From positions 1 through 32,583 of the forward strand of contig JAQWFN010000090.1 of assembly GCA_029238785.1 (NCBI GenBank): a stretch of DNA of 32,583 nucleotides. Direction: 5' to 3'. The translations under genes were made by a program, and so were the position numbers. Positions 6,928 to 15,800 of the stretch are shown here, in pieces; the stretch's first letter is position 1; every line of letters begins with the position of its first letter. A model generated the notes under the pieces. That model worked only from the letters and a program-made list of their open reading frames with translations. It searched no databases and had not been told where the DNA came from. This DNA is from Flavobacteriales bacterium (lineage in GTDB: Bacteria; Bacteroidota; Bacteroidia; Flavobacteriales_D; Sanyastnellaceae).

Positions 6928-8112
6928 TTAACGATAAAGTACGTATAAAGCTGTGGTGTAATTATGGTATTCGTTTTTTCCACCAAGTCGTGCGAATTCA
7001 CCAAAACCATACATCCCTAGCCACGGCGGGCAAGCGTTGTTTTGATAGAATGGGAATTGCATTTTACCTACCAGCTCTTCTTTAATGATTCTGTTAAAAA
7101 GGAAACGTCCACGAGCAAGACAATCGGCATGGAATACAGCAACGGGCTTTCCGTCACCCATTCTTACTCTCATGCTTTCCACCATCTTATCCATCTCCGA
7201 GAAAATGAGTTCTTCATCTCTGGTGGTGAGCCATAATTTGGTTCCTTCAGGACAATTGGTTGCAAAATGCATATCTGTTCCTTCAATGCTTGTAACAACA
7301 CGAAGAATGTGTTTGTTACCGTATTCTTTAGCGAGGTCTATTGATAGTTCTTCTCCCAATGCACCAATCGGAATCGTATCTCCGCAGTTTGCCGAAGCAT
7401 CAAGTCCTAAGCGTTCGGTGTATTCTTCCCAAGCGGGCTTGCCGTTAAGCTCTTTGATCACATGTCCATCTGATTTCGTAACAATAAGCGGTTCTCCAAC
7501 CGCAACAAAACCATGCGTAGCTTGTGTGTCAACCTTTAATGTTGGGTCTGAAAAACCTACGGCAAAGGCACCATGTTCAAAAACCTCACGGTCCACAGCT
7601 TGATAACTGATGTGTCCTTTCATGTTGTCTGAAGAGGTTGCTCCAAAAATGGTCACCCCTTCGCCAAGCACTTCTTCAAATGCACGAATGCACTGATCAT
7701 TTGCAATATCAATCCCCGAGGCAAGGAAGTAAATCATGTTAATGGACGAAGAAGACGCTTTTAGACTGTGGGCCATTTTTAAGCATTCTTCATAAGCTGT
7801 TTTACCGGAGATGCTGGAAGTGTGCGCCAAATGAAAGTCTTTTCCTTTAACGGCCATAATGCCAATGTCTTTCATGGATTCACTAACGCCTTCTCGACCA
7901 ACAATACCACAACACGATGAAGTCACGACCCTTGCATTGGGTGCCATTTCTGTTGCTTGATCTACTAGGTCTTGAAAATTATGACCAATTGATGCATTGA
8001 TAATGATGAGGTCTGCACTTGCGTAATCATCGCCCAAGGCGATTTCCATGCACTCTTGAATTGCTCGTTTTGAATTAACAATACGCGCACTTGCTGAATA
8101 AAATTCCAACAT
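6928..8112 (-). CDS. FIST-domain ligand-sensing protein
   Basis: This 394-residue cytoplasmic protein has FIST_N (about 30-235, with TSSCCGIVG and IFGATSSDN) followed by FIST_C (about 245-390, ending NACPPWLGMYGFGEFARLGG and NYTTALYVLY). FIST domains are stand-alone sensory modules for small ligands. One characterised branch, NosP, binds haem and nitric oxide and controls a co-encoded histidine kinase. Here the gene is followed 17 bases later by a large kinase gene and then a receiver gene, matching that architecture. Whether haem is bound cannot be told from sequence; the CC pair and scattered His residues are only possible ligands. The ATG at 8112 is the first start. A weak -7-like CATATTTG (8142-8149) precedes it. 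The family call is strong and the ligand unknown. Confidence 0.92.
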   Translation of the reverse strand: MLEFYSASARIVNSKRAIQECMEIALGDDYASADLIIINASIGHNFQDLVDQATEMAPNARVVTSSCCGIVGREGVSESMKDIGIMAVKGKDFHLAHTSSISGKTAYEECLKMAHSLKASSSSINMIYFLASGIDIANDQCIRAFEEVLGEGVTIFGATSSDNMKGHISYQAVDREVFEHGAFAVGFSDPTLKVDTQATHGFVAVGEPLIVTKSDGHVIKELNGKPAWEEYTERLGLDASANCGDTIPIGALGEELSIDLAKEYGNKHILRVVTSIEGTDMHFATNCPEGTKLWLTTRDEELIFSEMDKMVESMRVRMGDGKPVAVFHADCLARGRFLFNRIIKEELVGKMQFPFYQNNACPPWLGMYGFGEFARLGGKNEYHNYTTALYVLYR

Positions 8113-8288
8113 AGTTTCTTTACTTTTTGAGGTTAGCGGAGCAAATATGAGGTAATTGCTTTAAAAGCTTTGTAGGAAGATTGCTGAAAAATTGACAGTA
8201 GTGGAGAATCTATATTATTCTTTGTTAATGGGCTTTACACATTTTGAGCTAATGGGAAGAGGTAAATTTTTTGACGATTATTTCAAGA

Positions 8289-9143
8289 TCAATACTCTGA
8301 TGAACTAAACTGAATCATCATGTTGTTATAAATCATCTTTAAGCCCGCGCTTCTATCGTCGAAAAACTGAAAATGAAATAGTACCCCATCTTCATCGAGA
8401 GCATCAAAAATTTGATATCTTTTTCCCGATTCAGTGTATTCAATTTCTACATCAGAGATTTTCCTGTAGGTCACAACATCCCCATTAGCTTTGTAATGTG
8501 CAATATCTCCGTTCTTATTGTAGTTCATCACAAAAGTGTTGTTGCCTTCTGACCAATCGCTCCAAGTCTTGGTTTGAGGATCGTAAATGGTAACAAGGTC
8601 GTAATCTTCTCGAAACCGATCAATTTTATTATCGTCATTATTAATCGGTGTTGTTTCCTCCTCCGCACTAATCGTTGAATTGTTGTTCAAGCCTGAGCCC
8701 ATGATTCCTTTGTATTCTAAGACATTTAAATCTGCAGTGGTTATTTCCATGGTGAATGTTGTTCCTTGAGGTTTAAATACCTTGGTGAGCACAACGTCAG
8801 CACTCCCAGAATTGCTATCATAATTGTTTTGAAAATGCCATCTGAACGTATAAATCTGAAATGAAAAGTGATCTTGAGTTTCTTCGTACTCTTCCGTTTC
8901 TAGATTTGTAATAAGACCAAAACTCTGTGTGTTTGGTTTTGGTCGACAATTTGACATGTATAATTCACCATCTCCATCAGAAGTATAAAAGGCGAGATAT
9001 GCATTGTCGTCTGTGTAAGACTGAGAAACATTTACTTCGTTATGTTTTGCCTGTTTGATAATGAATGTTGCAACTATTTCCTGTTGGGAAAAACCAAGTT
9101 GTAAGCTTAGTGTAAAGAGGATTAAGGTCAGAATTCCTTTCAT
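8289..9143 (-). CDS. Exported protein of unknown function
   Basis: This 284-residue protein starts with a clear signal peptide (MKGILTLILFTLSLQLGFSQ), so it is exported to the periplasm or outer membrane. The mature part is acidic and polar, rich in Asp, Asn, Thr and Tyr, with an Asn/Thr/Glu-rich linker around residues 150-172 (STISAEEETTPINND) separating two likely beta-rich halves. The second half contains repeated short strand-turn units such as NYNKNGDIAHYKANGDVVTY. I do not recognise a family. The gene is transcribed alone, with a -7-like TAACTTTA upstream and the 9203-9250 terminator separating it from the next gene on the same strand. Confidence 0.8.
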   Translation of the reverse strand: MKGILTLILFTLSLQLGFSQQEIVATFIIKQAKHNEVNVSQSYTDDNAYLAFYTSDGDGELYMSNCRPKPNTQSFGLITNLETEEYEETQDHFSFQIYTFRWHFQNNYDSNSGSADVVLTKVFKPQGTTFTMEITTADLNVLEYKGIMGSGLNNNSTISAEEETTPINNDDNKIDRFREDYDLVTIYDPQTKTWSDWSEGNNTFVMNYNKNGDIAHYKANGDVVTYRKISDVEIEYTESGKRYQIFDALDEDGVLFHFQFFDDRSAGLKMIYNNMMIQFSSSEY

Positions 9144-9202
9144 AACGTATATTTTTACACTATAAAGTTATAGAATCCAGCTAGAAGATAAAATTACGAT
9201 TG

Positions 9203-9250
9203 GAAAAAAGAGAGAGAGAGCTTGATTTTACAGCTCTCTGAGGTTTTTCT
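9203..9250. terminator. Bidirectional rho-independent terminator
   Basis: A perfect 8-bp stem AGAGAGCT (9215-9222) / AGCTCTCT (9232-9239) with a 9-base loop is flanked by an A-run on the left and a T-run on the right. The minus-strand tail (rich in T after the stem) ends the 9279-9917 transcript. The GA-dinucleotide run at 9210-9220 is part of the stem. Confidence 0.75.
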
Positions 9251-9278
9251 TTCAACTTAATCTTTAAAAACTTGTACT

Positions 9279-9917
9279 CTAGTAATTCCTCACCCAATTG
9301 GGATCATTAGCTGCCTTAATCAATCGAAAGGCACTTGCTCCAATAGCGAAATCATTCATCCTTTGAATTCCAAATTCAGAAAGCTTTGCAAGTTGAGCTG
9401 CGTCTGGCGCATGTTTGAAATTAGACCAACCACGTTCAGAAGAAGGGGCGTTTTCAACTTTGCCATCTTCCTGATCTTTCTCAAAATCGCCGGGTTTGGT
9501 TTGGTGTCGGAGCTTCCACAAATTATCAAGAACATGACAAGAACCCAAGTAGCGCTGTGCACTAGAGTCGTATTCCGACTTACACATGTTGACACCGTAT
9601 TTTAAAAAGAGGTTTGTTTTCTGTGGATTGGCCTTTGAGCTCATTCCACCCGTTCCAATGAGGATAAATTCTTCTTGATTGAGGTGTTTTTTACCCACAA
9701 TGTTTCCCTTGTGTACCGTAACTTCTGCAAAGGTGATTACTTCGCCATAATTGGGCATGAGGGAAAAGGCCAATTCGTAGCTCACGGCTGGAAGACCGAT
9801 TTTTGCGAGTGAATCTTTTTCTAGTTGTTTCCTAGAATCCCCAATATTACTGCATAATACGGGAATAAATAAAAGGAAACACAAGCCAAGAATGCTATGT
9901 GTTTGCTGCGGTGACAT
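9279..9917 (-). CDS. Exported protein of unknown function
   Basis: This 212-residue protein has an N-terminal hydrophobic segment (SILGLCFLLFIPVLCSN) that looks like a signal peptide. VLC does not make a good lipobox, so it is probably not a lipoprotein. The body is hydrophilic with two cysteines (NMCKSEY and LGSCHVLD) that might form a disulfide, and a charged linker (KPGDFEKDQEDGKVEN). No family is recognised. It is transcribed away from the DUF6265-like lipoprotein gene, so the roughly 100-bp spacer is shared regulatory sequence. It ends at a strong terminator and is probably monocistronic. Confidence 0.72.
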   Translation of the reverse strand: MSPQQTHSILGLCFLLFIPVLCSNIGDSRKQLEKDSLAKIGLPAVSYELAFSLMPNYGEVITFAEVTVHKGNIVGKKHLNQEEFILIGTGGMSSKANPQKTNLFLKYGVNMCKSEYDSSAQRYLGSCHVLDNLWKLRHQTKPGDFEKDQEDGKVENAPSSERGWSNFKHAPDAAQLAKLSEFGIQRMNDFAIGASAFRLIKAANDPNWVRNY

Positions 9918-10005
9918 GTTTTGTTAGGTTGAAAAACCTGTACGTTTTTAATCAAAAAAATGTTCCAATAAAGGGAAGAATGTATTTTAGAACGACGAAC
10001 ATTCT

Positions 10006-10013
10006 TAACTTCG
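10006..10013 (+). promoter_or_regulatory. Promoter -7 box of the DUF6265-like lipoprotein gene
   Basis: TAACTTCG, 7 of 8 to TAnnTTTG, ends five bases before the ATG at 10019. This supports that ATG over the longer upstream reading frame and predicts a leaderless or nearly leaderless mRNA. Confidence 0.45.
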
Positions 10014-10018
10014 TACTT

Positions 10019-10498
10019 ATGCATTTAAAGTTGCTCTTCGGTTTATTCATCGCTTCTGCTTTGTTTTCTTGTAAAACGGAAAATAATACTGTGGACGCTA
10101 GATTTGAGTTCGACCGTTTGTGTGGCAAATGGATGGATGCTATCAAAGACAACGCTTTTAACGAAGAGTGGAGGCGAGAAAACGAGAATCTTATTGTTGG
10201 GAAGGGCTATGTTCTAAGTGAAAACGATACTGTTTTTATCGAAAGGCTCTCGATCGAAATTGCTAAGAATAAAGTAGTTTATGCGGCTGAAGTGAGCAAC
10301 CAGAATAAGGACATGAAGGTTCCATTCACGGCAGTGAAGCAAACAAACAATAAAGTAGTTTTTGAAAACGTACAGCACGATTTTCCTCAACGCATCATTT
10401 ATCATCTCACTTCAGATAAAGAACTTCGTGTGGCTATTGAAGGTTATGAAAACGGAGTATATCGAAAACTTAAATTCGATTTTCTTAGGGCTGACTAG
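10019..10498 (+). CDS. DUF6265-like lipoprotein
   Basis: This 159-residue protein has a lipoprotein signal peptide ending LFSC, with the lipidated cysteine at about residue 18. The mature domain matches the DUF6265 pattern: an opening FDRLCGKWMD, a middle EEWRRENENLIVGKGY, and the hallmark VFENVQHDFPQRIIYHL followed by a short terminal strand. Members are small lipocalin-like beta-barrels of unknown function anchored in the envelope. The frame is open further upstream to 9899, but that extension has no signal peptide logic and the -7 box lies inside it. The gene is divergent from the unknown exported gene to its left and reads towards the 10560 gene. Confidence 0.8.
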   Translation: MHLKLLFGLFIASALFSCKTENNTVDARFEFDRLCGKWMDAIKDNAFNEEWRRENENLIVGKGYVLSENDTVFIERLSIEIAKNKVVYAAEVSNQNKDMKVPFTAVKQTNNKVVFENVQHDFPQRIIYHLTSDKELRVAIEGYENGVYRKLKFDFLRAD

Positions 10499-10559
10499 TC
10501 AACTCTAAACGGAACACCAATTATTCATTGTGGTACTTCTTTTGTAGTAAGCGCGCCAG

Positions 10560-11354
10560 ATGAAACGTTACAAACACATGAAAAGAAGCCTTTTTCTAAT
10601 TTCCTTTTTGTTTTTCGGCTTGATGAGTTTGAAGTCATTAGCACAAGACAGCACCTTAAATGCTAACGATAGCTTGGTTTATGTTAGTGGCGTGATTACC
10701 GATCAGCAAGGTATTGGTTTGGGAGATTTGATGGTGGTCAACCGAAGCACGGGGCAAGGTGTTTTTGGTGAAGGCGATGGGTCTTTTCTGGTGAAAATTA
10801 AAAAGGGAGACGAACTGCAATTTGGCGCATTTGGATATACATCTTACCGAGTTTCTTTCAAAGACAGCGCTTATAAAAAGCAATATAACATCAAGGTTTC
10901 CCTTCAACGTTTGAGAATTGAGTTGGCAGAAGCTCAAGTTATTGCTCCACGAGAACTTCGCGATATTATAGCTGATATTGAAGAGTTGGGATACAATGAA
11001 AAAGATTATAAAGTAAGTGGAGTAGACGCCCTTTCGAGTCCGATTACCTTCCTCTATGAAACCTTTTCAAAACGCGAGCAAAGCAAACGAGAAGCCTTTT
11101 CACTTGAGAACAGAGATCGGCGAAGAGAACTTCTGAGGGAACTGTTCATCAAGTACGTAGAGTACGACATCATTTCTTTGGATGATGACGAATTTGATGA
11201 TTTTATCGCTTATTGTGATCCGGGTGATGAGCGCCTAAAACGGTGGACCCAATACGAATTCATCCTTTATGTTAAAGAGCGCTTTATTGATTTCAAAAGT
11301 ATAGGAAAGAAGATGAAGGACAGCGATTTTGAGTATCATCTTGATGATAAATAA
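10560..11354 (+). CDS. Exported CarboxypepD_reg-like domain protein
   Basis: This 264-residue protein has a signal peptide (core RSLFLISFLFFGLMSLKSLA, cleaved near AQD). It is followed by one carboxypeptidase-D regulatory-like beta-sandwich, about residues 40-120 (VSGVITDQQGIGLGDLMVVN through VSLQRL), the fold commonly found at the N-terminus of TonB-dependent receptors. Here no barrel follows. The rest is a charged, helical Glu/Arg/Asp-rich region (REAFSLENRDRRRELLREL). It is probably a periplasmic or outer-membrane-associated adaptor. ATG at 10560 or 10578 could be used; the second gives a more typical signal peptide. It is 61 bases after the lipoprotein gene and convergent with the 11394 gene. 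Molecular role unknown. Confidence 0.82.
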   Translation: MKRYKHMKRSLFLISFLFFGLMSLKSLAQDSTLNANDSLVYVSGVITDQQGIGLGDLMVVNRSTGQGVFGEGDGSFLVKIKKGDELQFGAFGYTSYRVSFKDSAYKKQYNIKVSLQRLRIELAEAQVIAPRELRDIIADIEELGYNEKDYKVSGVDALSSPITFLYETFSKREQSKREAFSLENRDRRRELLRELFIKYVEYDIISLDDDEFDDFIAYCDPGDERLKRWTQYEFILYVKERFIDFKSIGKKMKDSDFEYHLDDK

Positions 11355-11393
11355 GCTGTCTTCTTTTAAAGAAAAAGGCGATACTGCAGAAAG

Positions 11394-11771
11394 CTATTCT
11401 GCGAGATAAGCACTGTCGATATAGAATACGAAAATCTTCACTAAAAACATCACCATAACAAAGGCGATAGCAGCGATGCGGATGGTTTTATTACGACCTT
11501 CAAATTGCTCAAATCTTCCAACTAAATCCACAAAAAGGGTAGCTGCCCCGAGGAACTCTAGAATGGTGAAGTAGCCTTTGTTTTCCTTTAATATTTTAAA
11601 GCCTTCCACGAAGAAAGCAGGGTAGAGGCTCGGTAAAAATTTACCGATGAGGAAAATCACATTAACTAGAATAAGTACAATGATGATGACATTAAGAATA
11701 AGACGATCGGTTTTTCGATTTTGAGTTTGCTCCACCGTTGTAATTTTGGGCAAAGGTGATGAAAGTTTCAA
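11394..11771 (-). CDS. Small integral membrane protein of unknown function
   Basis: This protein of about 125 residues has three likely transmembrane helices (LNVIIIVLILVNVIFLIG, a weaker one around FTILEFLGAATLFVDLV, and IAAIAFVMVMFLVKIFVFY) and a basic linker GRNKTIR between the last two. The start is uncertain. There is no ATG in frame; TTG at 11771 is the most upstream of the usual starts, and GTG at 11735 is possible. It lies 25 bases behind the PorP/SprF gene on the same strand and is probably the last gene of that operon. No family recognised. Confidence 0.7.
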   Translation of the reverse strand: MKLSSPLPKITTVEQTQNRKTDRLILNVIIIVLILVNVIFLIGKFLPSLYPAFFVEGFKILKENKGYFTILEFLGAATLFVDLVGRFEQFEGRNKTIRIAAIAFVMVMFLVKIFVFYIDSAYLAE

Positions 11772-11796
11772 TTTGAACCAAGCTCTTGGCCATGGG

Positions 11797-12804
11797 CTAT
11801 AGATAATCTGGGCAAGGACGTTCTTTTATGGTGGGTGGGCGGAATTTATTCATCAAATAAACCACACTTATTTCAAAGCCACCCCTGTTCTGACTCGCTA
11901 CTTCAAGGTCGGAATAATTGATGTCATAACTCAAACCAACCTTCCACTGGTCGTATTCCATACCTGCAACGATATACCCCGCATCCCGAGTTCTGAAATA
12001 CACTCCAGCGTATAAGGTTCGCCAGAAAAGATCATCATCCATCAAGACATACCTGTCTTGAGCACCTATGAGTACTTCGCGGTAGGAAGATTGAAAACTG
12101 AGCATAAAGGCCCCTTGGATATCCCAATGCTCATCTATAGCTCTGGATCCGTCGAATTGAACTCCTATTCTTGGGTTCAAGCGAACATCTTCATCGTCAT
12201 AAAAACTCTGGCCTGGAGCATGCCATTGGTAAACAGAAAGACCTCCTTGAACTCGTTCTCTTCTCGACCATTCTTTGAAATAGGCAGCACCGAAATTTAA
12301 CTGTAGAAAGCTGAAGTTTTCTTGCCTCAAATTCTCTTGAGTACTCAAACTTGGACTGTATTGAATGCCGTTCCATTGATTGTCGAAACGGAGCTGACTC
12401 AAGTCGATACTCTGCCTAGTAAAGCCTACTTGAGCACCTATGGATAAAGATTCTCCCGCTCGTTTTGGCAATAAGATGCGCTTAGCGAGCGATCCGTTGA
12501 GTTGGAAGGTGTTGAAACGAGAGTCACCAGCGCGGTCTTGCATGATGAATAAGCCCGCAGCATAATCATCCCTTCCAAAGGCTTCTTTTACATCGCCCGC
12601 AAAACCAAAAGTAACAAAGGGCTCTGTTACAGAACGCCACTGTGTTCTCTGAATGGCAGATAGGCGATAGTCTGCGTTGAACTGACCAGTATAAGCGGGA
12701 TTGTAGTGCAAGGGAGCAGCTTGGAATTGCGAGAAATGGATGTCTTGTGCCGAGAGTCCATCAAGCAGAAAAAAGAACAATATGAGGGTGAAAGCCTGCC
12801 TCAT
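11797..12804 (-). CDS. PorP/SprF-family outer-membrane protein
   Basis: This 335-residue protein has a signal peptide (ending DGLSAQ) and then the family's hallmark start QDIHFSQFQAAPLHYNPAYTG. A series of aromatic-rich beta strands ends in CPDYL, as is common in the family. Members form outer-membrane barrels that cooperate with type IX secretion. In Flavobacterium johnsoniae, SprF is needed for surface attachment of the co-encoded type B substrate SprB. Here the gene overlaps the stop codon of the giant type B substrate by four bases (ATGA), so it is almost certainly the dedicated attachment partner of that protein. Family call firm; the partner relationship is inferred from context. Confidence 0.93.
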   Translation of the reverse strand: MRQAFTLILFFFLLDGLSAQDIHFSQFQAAPLHYNPAYTGQFNADYRLSAIQRTQWRSVTEPFVTFGFAGDVKEAFGRDDYAAGLFIMQDRAGDSRFNTFQLNGSLAKRILLPKRAGESLSIGAQVGFTRQSIDLSQLRFDNQWNGIQYSPSLSTQENLRQENFSFLQLNFGAAYFKEWSRRERVQGGLSVYQWHAPGQSFYDDEDVRLNPRIGVQFDGSRAIDEHWDIQGAFMLSFQSSYREVLIGAQDRYVLMDDDLFWRTLYAGVYFRTRDAGYIVAGMEYDQWKVGLSYDINYSDLEVASQNRGGFEISVVYLMNKFRPPTIKERPCPDYL

Positions 12805-15800
12805 CTCAATAAAGTGATATTGCCTTTTTCAAAGTACTCTTGTCCGTCTTCACAAACCACGGTGAGGTGGTAAACAAATACTGCCGGGTCTGCATCTTTA
12901 CCCTTGTAGGTTCCATCCCAACCGTCGCTTAATTTCGTGCTTTCAAACACCAGTTCTCCCCAGCGGTTAAAAATCTGTAGCTTCATGTCGGTAACAAAAT
13001 TTGCTCGAACAAAAAGCACGTCATTTTCTTCATCCCCATTGGGAGAAAAGGCGTTGGGAACATAGACGTTTGGCGGACCACAAGTGAAGTCGAGCACCCT
13101 CAGTTCAACGCTCGCGTCGTAGATGCAATCTTCATCGATCACTTGCACGTTGTAGATGGTGCTTTCTGCTGGGCTAGCAATAACGCTCTGACCTGTTGTT
13201 TGGTTCAAACCTTCTTCCGGACTCCAAATGTATTCGTAGCCTGGAGGATTGGCCGTTAGCACACTGCTTTCGTCTGATTGAATGAGTGAAGGACTAGCAA
13301 TGGCGTTAATGCTGTTAGGGTTAAGGGTAGAAACTTGAACGAAAATGTCATCCTCACTGGTACAACCGTTTCCATTATCGGCGAAAACGGTAAAAAGCGC
13401 ATCGTTTTGAACAATGGCTGTAATGCTTGTAGAGTTTTCACCACTCAAAATCACTGCATCGCTGCTGGTCCATGAATAATCCAAAAGATTACTTGGATTA
13501 AGCACATTCAAGCTAATGGTATCGCCAAAGCAAGCCACTAAATCGCCCTCAATTAAGGTCTGACTATTAATAAATTCAATGTTAACTTCCGCTTCTCGTG
13601 AACAGAATTCAGTGCTGAGGCTGACATAATAGGTGATCGGACCATCGGGCGTGATGGCGATGTCAGGATCGTTGTTGTTGTCGTTCAAGACAGTGCTGAA
13701 ATTAAACTGGTCGCTCCAGATGATGGAAGTACCTTCAGGGTAGTTGCTCACGTTGAGTTCGATTTCCTCTTCGTTGCAAAGAATCAGGTCTGGGGAAACA
13801 TTAAATGGAAGTGCATCAACTTGGATTTCTTGATAGAGTGTATCTACGCAAACTCCCGTATCAATGAGCAAGGTGTAGAATTCGTCGTTCTCTGCAATGA
13901 GAAAGGAATTGGCGCTATTTGGGCTTGAGAGGCCAGTGCTCGGAATCCAGGTGTAAGCGAACTCGGGGTTTTCGTTCATCAAACCAATGGTGAGCGAATC
14001 GCCTGCGCATAGTTGTGCAAGCGCTTCAGTACTTACGTTGGCCTCCACAATTTCAATCGTTCTGCGCAAGGTGTCGCTCATGTTACAAGTGAGCGGGTTA
14101 CTCACTGCGAGCGTTACCTCATAAACCCCAGGTTCTAAGTACTGGTGTTGTGGGGAGAAGGTGTTGCTTTGCGTGTTGTCTCCGAAGTCCCAAGATACTT
14201 GAGAAATGTTCACGCTATTGTTAATGAAAGGGATGGCTTCGTTAGCGCAAATTGTTGGTGGAAGGTTGAAATCGGCAATGGTAATGGGCAATTCAAAGTC
14301 GAACTTAAAAACGCCATTATTGCAGTTGTTGCTGTTGTTCGTTGGGCTGTGTGCATTGGCAGGGAAGATGGGGAAATCATCGTTACTTCCGCAACCTGCG
14401 CAAACCGATTGATAGATTTGACCTTTTCTGTCAAACCTGCTCGTACCACCATCCACGTGCTCGTTGCTTGTTAGTCCGCCAAAATAAGAAGCGTAAACCA
14501 GCGCTGAGGCATCATCTTCAATCACGAGGATATAAAAATCAGAACCATTTGTGGCGCTTTGGAAAGCATCTGGGGTAATGTCCATGTTGAAGACATTGTC
14601 TGTATTTGGGTTGGAAGAAGTATTTGTACTACCGCCCCAACCGGAGAGGTATATTTTTCCGCAAACATCAACAAGAAAGGCAGTAGGACTGAGGTTTGGT
14701 TCGCCAGATCCTGTTCCAAAGACCGTACTCCAAATGAGGGTGTTGAGGTCGTCTGAGAACTTTGCTACGTGCATTCCACTGGAGGGAGTTCCGTAATCTG
14801 CATTGAAAATAAAGGTACTTCCTGGCGCTTGAGTTTGTCCGTAAATATGCACTTGATTATCCCCATCAAGTTCTACGAAATACGATTGATCGTAAGCCGG
14901 TGAGCCAATGTAGGTGCCTGCGGTGATGCTACTTCCATCACCTTGAATTCTTCCCAAGAAACCGTCTGCGCTTCCGCCTTGGTAATTTGGTTCCCAATTG
15001 TTTAAGAAATTTAAGTTGGCAGACGTTGTACCACCACAAAAGGCAATATCGTTCGCATCACTCACCGCGAGCGAATAAACGCCGTCATCTCCAGATCCGC
15101 CGTAGTAAGTACTCCAAATGATTTCGCTCAGTTCTGGGTTGAGTTTTGTGATGATGCCATCTAGTCCGCCGGCATTGCTGTTTTGGAGTCCGTTTAGAAT
15201 AGGAAAGTCATTGGAATAGGTGCAAGAGGCGATGAGGATATTTTCGTCTTCATCAAGTTCTACTTCACCTCTGAATTCATCGGCGTAGTTAAATTTCAGA
15301 ATGGGCGAGGCGTTTACACCATCATTTCCGCTTCCGCCGAGAAAAGTTGAGGCAATGAGCGAGGCTCCACTGGCAGAGAGTTTGGTGATTACGATATCAG
15401 AACCATTGACATACTGCACTCCAACACCTGAGGGTGCGATGTTACTTCCTCCTTGGAAATTGGAGGAATTGGCGCTGCTGCTCGTGGGATAATTCGGAGA
15501 GCTGGAAGTGCCTAAAACAATAAGTTCACCAGCATCATTACAAATCAGACTGTGCGGAAGTTCGTCGTTTGCTCCACCAATGAAGGTGCTGTAAATCATC
15601 GAAGTACCGTCGAGTTCGTACTTCGAAATAGCGATGTCTGTTCCTGCTAGGTTACCCTGACCATCGCCACCGCCCCAAACTTCTTGATATGCTCCAAGCG
15701 TAGTAGGGTAGCCGTTTCCAAAAGCGGAGCTACCGCTGTAAAGATGTCCGTCGTTGTCAAAGGTTGCCGTGAAGCCAAAGTTGTCGCTAAACGAACCGCT

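Noticed and set aside
7085-7603. 172-codon plus-strand open frame opposite the FIST gene
   Set aside because: It is antisense to a strongly conserved gene, has Ser/Pro-rich composition typical of a shadow frame, and shows no domain.
8228-8308. 26-codon plus-strand frame MGFTHFELMGRGKFFDDYFK...
   Set aside because: It runs into the antisense end of the 8289 gene and has no clear promoter or hydrophobic pattern; treated as chance.
9207-9220. GA dinucleotide run as a variable repeat
   Set aside because: It is short and forms one arm of a terminator stem.
9899-10018. 40-residue N-terminal extension of the DUF6265-like protein
   Set aside because: It has no signal peptide character, contains the promoter box, and overlaps the divergent gene start; ATG at 10019 fits better.
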